Source: Candidatus Porisulfidus sp. TsSOB (GTDB lineage: Bacteria; Pseudomonadota; Gammaproteobacteria; Poriferisulfidales; Poriferisulfidaceae). Taken from it: DNA of 64,000 nucleotides. A program made the translations under genes and the position numbers. Every line of letters begins with the position of its first letter. Within the stretch, counting starts at the first letter, position 1. Of the stretch, positions 59,574 through 64,000 are shown piece by piece. The DNA is taken from the NCBI GenBank assembly GCA_002631715.1, contig MRSX01000002.1:278478-342477 (forward strand), given 5' to 3'. The notes under the pieces are model-generated. The model had not been told where the DNA came from. It made no database searches and saw only the letters and a program-made list of their open reading frames with translations.

Positions 59574-60703
59574 TGCTGGTACTGGTCTTCGACCGACCCG
59601 GTAAGCGTGCGTGTCTGGTTCTCTACTTGCACGACCTGAGGCTCCACCTCCAGGTCGAGCGACTGTCCGAGCTCCTTGAGCGCGGCCTCGTGGATTTCCG
59701 TTGCTTCATAGTCTTGGTAGGCATCATAGGCGCCGTAGGCGCCAGCCCCCACCAGTACTTGGCCAAGTTGGCGGGCTTCCGGGGAAGACCCCGAATCGGC
59801 CGCCACCACGACTCCGCCAATGATGGCCAAGGCGCTCAGAAGCCCCTGCGTTACGCTGGCGGCAACCCCCTCATCATGCGCACGGCGTTCGTAGAAACTC
59901 TGTCGTGCCCAATCTCGGTACGAGGCATCGATCTTTTCCGAAAAACCCTCCGAGTATTGCTGAAGGGTCTCGACGAAAAGGTCGTCGCGCTCCTTGATTT
60001 GCAGTACCAGTTGGTACAACGTGTCTTCTTCGGCCGGCAGCGAAACCAAGCGTGTGCGACCCTTGTCTGCCTTGACATAACGTTCGAACGCCTGCGGTGC
60101 GAATTCCTTCGCAAACCGCAATTCCGCCACGGCGCGGATCTCCTTCATGGCCGCCACTCCCCTGCGGTCACGTTCGACCAAGAGATCTTTTGCGATCTGA
60201 TCGAATAGGGCCTCCATCGGTCGGGCCCGATCTTCGCCGGCGTAATCGGTTTCGCTGAATTCATGGCGGTAGACGCGATCGAGCCACTGTTCACCGGTCG
60301 AGTCGGTGGCAAGGATTTTCAGGTCCAGTTCGGAGCCGTTCGACTGCAGGATCGTGCCCTCGATGCGCAGATCCGGAACGGCGCGTCCCGGCACCACCCA
60401 TACATGTCGCCAGCCGCCCCCGCGCAGCATCGCTTGGCGCAACTGCTGCGGAAAGTACAGGGTCTCGGCTTTCCGCACCTGGGGGAACACGTCTCCCTCG
60501 GCGACTTCTTTCTTGTCAACTTCCCCCTTGAACTGGACAATGCCGGCATCCAGGTACCATTCTTCCGGTACCGGCTCGACAGCCGGCTCTTCCGGCGACT
60601 TTTCGAACAGTCCTCCGTAGATGCCGGACATGCCGGTCTGGCATCCGCTGGCAAAGGCCAGCAGAAAAGCAAGCAGGGCTAACTGTCTCGTAGGCTCTTG
60701 CAT
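59519..60703 (-). CDS. Predicted lipoprotein of the VWA/ExbB cluster
   Basis: The 394-residue protein has a lipoprotein signal with FASGC (lipidated C21) followed by Gln, which favours outer-membrane sorting. The mature part has an N-terminal region with VPDLRIEGTIL near residue 109, reminiscent of envelope-assembly lipoproteins, a helical middle, a hydrophobic Gly/Ala-rich segment near 285-325 (LLSALAIIGGVVVAADSG) and a charged C-terminal helix. I recognise no named family. It is the likely outer-membrane anchor of the cluster's machinery. Confidence 0.7.
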   Translation of the reverse strand: MQEPTRQLALLAFLLAFASGCQTGMSGIYGGLFEKSPEEPAVEPVPEEWYLDAGIVQFKGEVDKKEVAEGDVFPQVRKAETLYFPQQLRQAMLRGGGWRHVWVVPGRAVPDLRIEGTILQSNGSELDLKILATDSTGEQWLDRVYRHEFSETDYAGEDRARPMEALFDQIAKDLLVERDRRGVAAMKEIRAVAELRFAKEFAPQAFERYVKADKGRTRLVSLPAEEDTLYQLVLQIKERDDLFVETLQQYSEGFSEKIDASYRDWARQSFYERRAHDEGVAASVTQGLLSALAIIGGVVVAADSGSSPEARQLGQVLVGAGAYGAYDAYQDYEATEIHEAALKELGQSLDLEVEPQVVQVENQTRTLTGSVEDQYQQWHEILNEIYLSERGVLN

Positions 60704-61458
60704 TTTTGCTCCAGTTGTTTGCGGACTTCGGGGTCCTCCTCCTGTTCCGCCAGTTCACAGACCTGCCGGGTCACGATGTCGTCGTCATCCTCGTAGCCGC
60801 GGGTCGGACGCGTCTTGCCGGTCGGGACATCGCCGGGGACTTGGCCCTCGGCGACTCCGCCGCGTTCGGCCTCTTCCTCTGCAGCTTCCCCTTCGCCTTC
60901 GCCCTGTGTCTCCCAATCCGACAAGTCTTCATCTGTTGTCCCGTCGCCGTCGCCCCTTCCTTCCCGTTCTTTGCGGGCCCGGATTCCCGCGTCCAGCAGA
61001 ATCTGGTCAACGCGGTTCAGCACGGCCTCGATTCGGGAAAGATCCCTCTCTTGCCCTTCTTCGATACTTGCCTGTTCCGCAAGTTCCGGTTCTCTTTCGA
61101 GTCCGTCTTCGATCCCGGGATCTTCGGTTTCACCGGCTGTTTCCTGCCCTGCAGGCGATGATCCTTCTTCTGAACCCTCCAAAAGGCCTTGATCTTCAGC
61201 GCGGTCCTCCTGTGAGGCCGGGACGCCGGGAGTCTGTGCGGAAGGCGCACCTTCTTCCGCCTGTTCCGGAGATTCTGCGCCTTCTTCCTCGATGCTGCCG
61301 TCCGATGACGGTTCCTCCGGAGCCTTGTCCGAAATCAGTCGGACGGCGATCTGCAGCCCGGAGTCCGAGCCCAAGGAGAATGGCGAATCTGCCGCCTGGC
61401 CAGCGCCGCCGAGCGATGCCAGCAGCCCCAGAAAAAGCAGCCGCGTGTGCATGGACAT
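60679..61458 (-). CDS. Very acidic secreted protein, first gene of the cluster
   Basis: The 259-residue protein has a signal peptide (about residues 1-23) and a long low-complexity acidic region (about 45-235) dominated by Glu, Asp, Gly, Ser and Pro, with a predicted helix near 135-160 (LSRIEAVLNRVDQILLDAG). The C-terminus has two cysteines (VCELAEQ and QKCKSL) and may be folded. It is probably a disordered periplasmic linker or binding protein. It starts the nine-gene operon; a second ATG at 61452 is an alternative start. No Shine-Dalgarno sequence is visible. Confidence 0.65.
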   Translation of the reverse strand: MSMHTRLLFLGLLASLGGAGQAADSPFSLGSDSGLQIAVRLISDKAPEEPSSDGSIEEEGAESPEQAEEGAPSAQTPGVPASQEDRAEDQGLLEGSEEGSSPAGQETAGETEDPGIEDGLEREPELAEQASIEEGQERDLSRIEAVLNRVDQILLDAGIRARKEREGRGDGDGTTDEDLSDWETQGEGEGEAAEEEAERGGVAEGQVPGDVPTGKTRPTRGYEDDDDIVTRQVCELAEQEEDPEVRKQLEQKCKSLRDS

Positions 61459-61468
61459 GGTTTGGACA

Positions 61469-61501
61469 ATTATACGACCCGGCTCTTTCGCAATCTATAA
61501 T
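61469..61501. promoter_or_regulatory. Divergent promoter region of the VWA/ExbB cluster and ubiJ
   Basis: A perfect TATAAT on the minus strand (61474-61469) lies 10 bases before the start of the acidic-protein gene. A perfect TATAAT on the plus strand (61496-61501) lies 35 bases before ubiJ. Neither has a good -35 at 16-18 bases. The two -10 elements are 21 bases apart, so the promoters must overlap. Confidence 0.5.
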
Positions 61502-61516
61502 CTGAAACAAGAGACC

Positions 61517-61533
61517 GCCGCTCCGAGAGCGGC
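61517..61533 (+). other. Hairpin immediately before ubiJ
   Basis: GCCGCT and AGCGGC form a 6-bp GC-rich stem with a 5-base loop, ending 3 bases before the ubiJ ATG, where a Shine-Dalgarno sequence would be expected. It may limit ubiJ translation or leave the start to be reached by another route. Confidence 0.45.
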
Positions 61534-61536
61534 TGT

Positions 61537-62103
61537 ATGCCTATGTTTGCTTCACTTTCTGCTCTTGTCGACCAGGCTCTGCGTACCGACGAAGAGTCGC
61601 AGAAGCGCCTGCAGGCGATGGGCCAGCGCACGATTCGGCTGGAGCTCCTGCCGCTGCCTTCTATCGGATTGCGCATCGACGACGGGAAACTGACTCTGGA
61701 ATCTCCGGGAGAAGAAGCAGATCTTGCGGTCCGTGGGCATCTAGCGGCTTTCGTCCGGTACGTGCTCAGCGACCGGGCCGACGGGATCCATCTGGAGGGC
61801 GAGGGCGAGATAGCACAGGACTTGCGCGACTTTCTGGCCGCCTTGGACATCGACTGGGAGGAACTGCTGTCGCGCGCCGTTGGTGACGTGCCGGCCCGGC
61901 TGATGATGCGGACCCTTGAGGAATGCCGACAGGTGGCCCGGAATTTTGGCGGGGCGGCCGAGAGCAATGCCCGGGATTACCTGCATGAGGAGTCGAGCTT
62001 GCTGCCGAGCTCCTCCGAACTCGACCGCTTCGTGCGCGAGGTGGACCGGCTGCGCGACGATCTGGAGCGGTTTGAAATGCGGATTGACCGCATCCAGCCA
62101 TGA
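61537..62103 (+). CDS. ubiJ: Ubiquinone biosynthesis accessory factor UbiJ
   Basis: UbiJ is an SCP2-domain lipid-binding protein that, with UbiK, assists the ubiquinone biosynthesis complex. The 188-residue product has the SCP2-like beta region (about 28-100) and a C-terminal helical part ending in a coiled coil (FVREVDRLRDDLERFEMRID). An alternative ATG lies 6 bases downstream (61543). Its order before ubiB, overlapping by 4 bases, is standard. Confidence 0.88.
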   Translation: MPMFASLSALVDQALRTDEESQKRLQAMGQRTIRLELLPLPSIGLRIDDGKLTLESPGEEADLAVRGHLAAFVRYVLSDRADGIHLEGEGEIAQDLRDFLAALDIDWEELLSRAVGDVPARLMMRTLEECRQVARNFGGAAESNARDYLHEESSLLPSSSELDRFVREVDRLRDDLERFEMRIDRIQP

Positions 62104-63644
62104 ACGGACAAGGACGCATTCTCGCGCGACCGCTTTATATCCCGTGGGTGCTGCTGCGCCACGGCCTCGATGAAATCGCCCTGTCCCGGTTCCGGCTGGG
62201 ACGCGGGCTCCTTTACCTGCTGCCTTGGAACTGGTTCCGTCGGTTGCGCAGGCCGCAGGCAGAGCGTATTCGGCGTGCGCTGGAAGACCTGGGACCCATT
62301 TTCGTCAAGTTTGGGCAGATGCTGTCGACCCGGCGCGACTTGCTTCCCACTGACCTGGCCAACGAACTGGCTCTCCTTCAGGATCGGGTGCCGCCATTTG
62401 ACGGGGAGGCGGCGCGCAAAGTCATTGAGCGGTCATTGGGGAGGTCGATAGAGGAGATGTTCAGCCAGTTCGACACCACGCCGCTCGCCTCCGCCTCGGT
62501 GGCTCAGGTGCACGCGGCGCGCTTGGGTGATACCGACGTCATCATCAAGGTGTTGCGCCCCGGGATCGAGAAGACGATTCGCCGCGACATCCGGATGATG
62601 TACCGATTGGCCCGGTTCCTCGAGCGAGTCTGGGAGGGGTCCCGACGCCTGCATCCGGTGGACCTGGTGGCCGAATACGAAGGCGTTATTTTTGACGAAC
62701 TGGATCTGACGCGCGAAGCGGCCAACTCCAGCCAACTGCGCCGCAACTTCGAGGACAGCGAACTGCTGTACGTGCCGGAAGTGTTCTGGGACTACACCGC
62801 CCGGGACGTCATGACCATGGAGCGCATCTACGGGATCCAGATTTCGGACCGTGAGGAATTGGTGCGCCACGGAGTCGACCTGAAATGCCTGGCCGAGCGG
62901 GGCGTGGAGATCTTCTTCACCCAGGTGTTCGACCACAATTTCTTCCATGCCGACATGCATCCCGGCAACATCTTTATCTCCCGAGAGACCCCGGAGTCGC
63001 CGAAATACAGCGCGGTGGATTTCGGCATCATGGGGTCGCTGTCGGCTTCAGATCAGCGCTACCTGGCGTTCAACCTCGCGGCTTTCTTCAACAACGACTA
63101 CCGACGGGTGGCGGAACTACACGTGGAATCCGGCTGGGTGCCGCCCGGGACCCGGGTCGCGGATTTCGAAGCGGCCATCCGCACGGTATGCGAGCCGATC
63201 TTCCAGCGGCCGTTTTCCGAGATTTCGTTCGCAAACCTGCTGATGCGGCTGTTCCAGACCGCGAGCCGCTTCCAGATGGAAGTGCAGCCGCAACTGCTGC
63301 TTTTGCAGAAGACCTTGGTCAACATCGAAGGCGTCGGCCGCGACTTGTACCCGGATCTCGACCTGTGGACGACCGCCAAGCCTTTCATGGATCGCTGGGT
63401 GAGTGAGCAAACCGGGTTGTTTGCGCTGGTTCGGCTTGTGCGCCATCGCCTCCCGCAGATGGTCGAACATTTCCTTGGAGATCCTTCGGCCACTCCACCG
63501 CCGGATCCCTCGCCGGCGCTTCAAACGAAACTCGAAACTTCCCGGCGCAAACTCAAACACACTCGCTTCTGGCTGGCGGCTGCCGCAATCGCGGCGTTGG
63601 CAATGGCTGGCTGGCTGGCATTCCTGTACTGGGAGGGCGGATGA
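62100..63644 (+). CDS. ubiB: Ubiquinone biosynthesis protein kinase-like UbiB
   Basis: UbiB is an atypical ABC1/ADCK-family ATPase needed for ubiquinone synthesis. The 514-residue protein shows the KxGQ motif (FVKFGQMLSTR near residue 64), the Ala-rich nucleotide loop (PLASASVAQVHAA near 128), the HADMHPGN catalytic loop near 285, and a C-terminal membrane segment (about 490-510). It overlaps ubiJ upstream and the uvrD start downstream. Confidence 0.96.
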   Translation: MNGQGRILARPLYIPWVLLRHGLDEIALSRFRLGRGLLYLLPWNWFRRLRRPQAERIRRALEDLGPIFVKFGQMLSTRRDLLPTDLANELALLQDRVPPFDGEAARKVIERSLGRSIEEMFSQFDTTPLASASVAQVHAARLGDTDVIIKVLRPGIEKTIRRDIRMMYRLARFLERVWEGSRRLHPVDLVAEYEGVIFDELDLTREAANSSQLRRNFEDSELLYVPEVFWDYTARDVMTMERIYGIQISDREELVRHGVDLKCLAERGVEIFFTQVFDHNFFHADMHPGNIFISRETPESPKYSAVDFGIMGSLSASDQRYLAFNLAAFFNNDYRRVAELHVESGWVPPGTRVADFEAAIRTVCEPIFQRPFSEISFANLLMRLFQTASRFQMEVQPQLLLLQKTLVNIEGVGRDLYPDLDLWTTAKPFMDRWVSEQTGLFALVRLVRHRLPQMVEHFLGDPSATPPPDPSPALQTKLETSRRKLKHTRFWLAAAAIAALAMAGWLAFLYWEGG

Positions 63645-64000
63645 CCCCGGCGGATCCGATCCTGGATGACTTAAACAAGGCGCAGCGCAACGCGGTCACA
63701 TCGGATCCGGATTACTGCACTCTGGTGCTGGCGGGTGCTGGCTCGGGCAAAACCCGGGTACTGACTCACCGTTTCGCTTGGTTGGTGAAGACGCAGGATG
63801 TCCAGCCGAAAGAAATCCTGACGGTTACGTTTACCAACAAGGCGGCGACCGAGATGCGGGAGCGCATCGAACGGCTGCGGGGGCAGCCCGCGGGCGGCCT
63901 GTGGGTCGGGACGTTCCATGCGCTGGCCCGCAGGATGCTGTTGCGCTTTCACGACGAGGCTGGGTTGCCCGGAAACTTCCAGATCCTGGATCGAGAGGAT
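63641..64000 (+). CDS. uvrD: DNA helicase II UvrD (5' part only)
   Basis: The first 120 codons of a UvrD/Rep superfamily I helicase are present and cut by the window edge. Motifs visible are the Q motif LNKAQRNAV (about 11-19), Walker A AGAGSGKT (about 31-38), motif Ia TFTNKAATEMRER (about 64-76) and Ib GTFHALARR. UvrD unwinds DNA in mismatch and excision repair. The ATG overlaps the ubiB stop (ATGA). Rep cannot be fully excluded from the N-terminus alone. Confidence 0.88.
   Translation, partial: MTPADPILDDLNKAQRNAVTSDPDYCTLVLAGAGSGKTRVLTHRFAWLVKTQDVQPKEILTVTFTNKAATEMRERIERLRGQPAGGLWVGTFHALARRMLLRFHDEAGLPGNFQILDRED

Noticed and set aside
52112-61508. CTGAAAC at both edges of the ubiE-ubiJ insertion (52112-52118 and 61502-61508) as a target-site duplication
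   Set aside because: A 7-base match found by inspection is easily chance, the flanking bases differ and no transposase is present.

Overview
The window reads as a chromosomal segment of a G+C-rich gammaproteobacterium. The evidence is gene order: rsmA-apaG-apaH after lptD-surA-pdxA, pepP-ubiH-ubiI, dapF-DUF484-xerC, DUF971-ubiE with ubiJ-ubiB nearby, rplU-rpmA-obgE-proB and a NuoA-F type complex I. I cannot name the species. Genes are tightly packed, with many ATGA/GTGA stop-start overlaps. Only one RNA gene is visible (tRNA-Val). No CRISPR array, integrase or insertion sequence was seen.

Layout. 1-3511 (-): start of a complex I operon (nuoA, B, C, D, E and the first 87 codons of nuoF). 3836-4147: two overlapping tiny ORFs, one with a four-cysteine knuckle, abutting tRNA-Val. 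4207-7003: ferritin-like protein, MetF-like protein, M23 peptidase and L,D-transpeptidase. 7203-13434 (+): dnaA, dnaN, recF, gyrB, with an oriC candidate between dnaA and dnaN. 13440-20994: oligopeptidase A, exonuclease III, an orphan lipoprotein, gpmI, moaD and a membrane pyrophosphatase. 21021-26097 (-): an RND efflux operon. 26168-36642 (+): the lptD-surA-pdxA / rsmA-apaG-apaH operon, interrupted by a McrBC-type restriction module and a broken HicB-like gene. 36609-38667 (-): lgt-thyA-folA. 38723-41511: a DUF255 thioredoxin-fold protein and PlsC. 41563-48466 (-): rpsT, then the rplU to ubiI run. 48572-52115 (+): dapF, DUF484, xerC, DUF971, ubiE. 52155-61458: an outer-membrane barrel gene followed by nine opposite-strand genes. 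61537-64000 (+): ubiJ, ubiB and the start of uvrD.

The most interesting region is 52993-61458. A nine-gene minus-strand operon sits between ubiE and ubiJ-ubiB, genes that are usually adjacent. It encodes a MotA/TolQ/ExbB-type proton-channel subunit and two proteins with one N-terminal membrane helix carrying an aspartate, a coiled coil and a periplasmic von Willebrand A domain. It also encodes a possible actin-fold cytoplasmic protein, a PEGA-repeat/formylglycine-generating-enzyme-like membrane protein without catalytic cysteines, a TPR/PEGA periplasmic protein, a lipoprotein, a very acidic secreted protein and a 72-residue secreted protein. I infer a proton-driven envelope machine in which VWA domains replace the peptidoglycan-binding domain of MotB/TolR, possibly with two different B-type subunits per stator.

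A second pattern runs through the window. Several genes (gpmI, lgt, obgE, dapF, DUF971, and less tightly rpsT and the acidic-protein gene) have a -10-like hexamer 6-10 bases before the start codon and no Shine-Dalgarno sequence, which suggests leaderless or nearly leaderless mRNAs.
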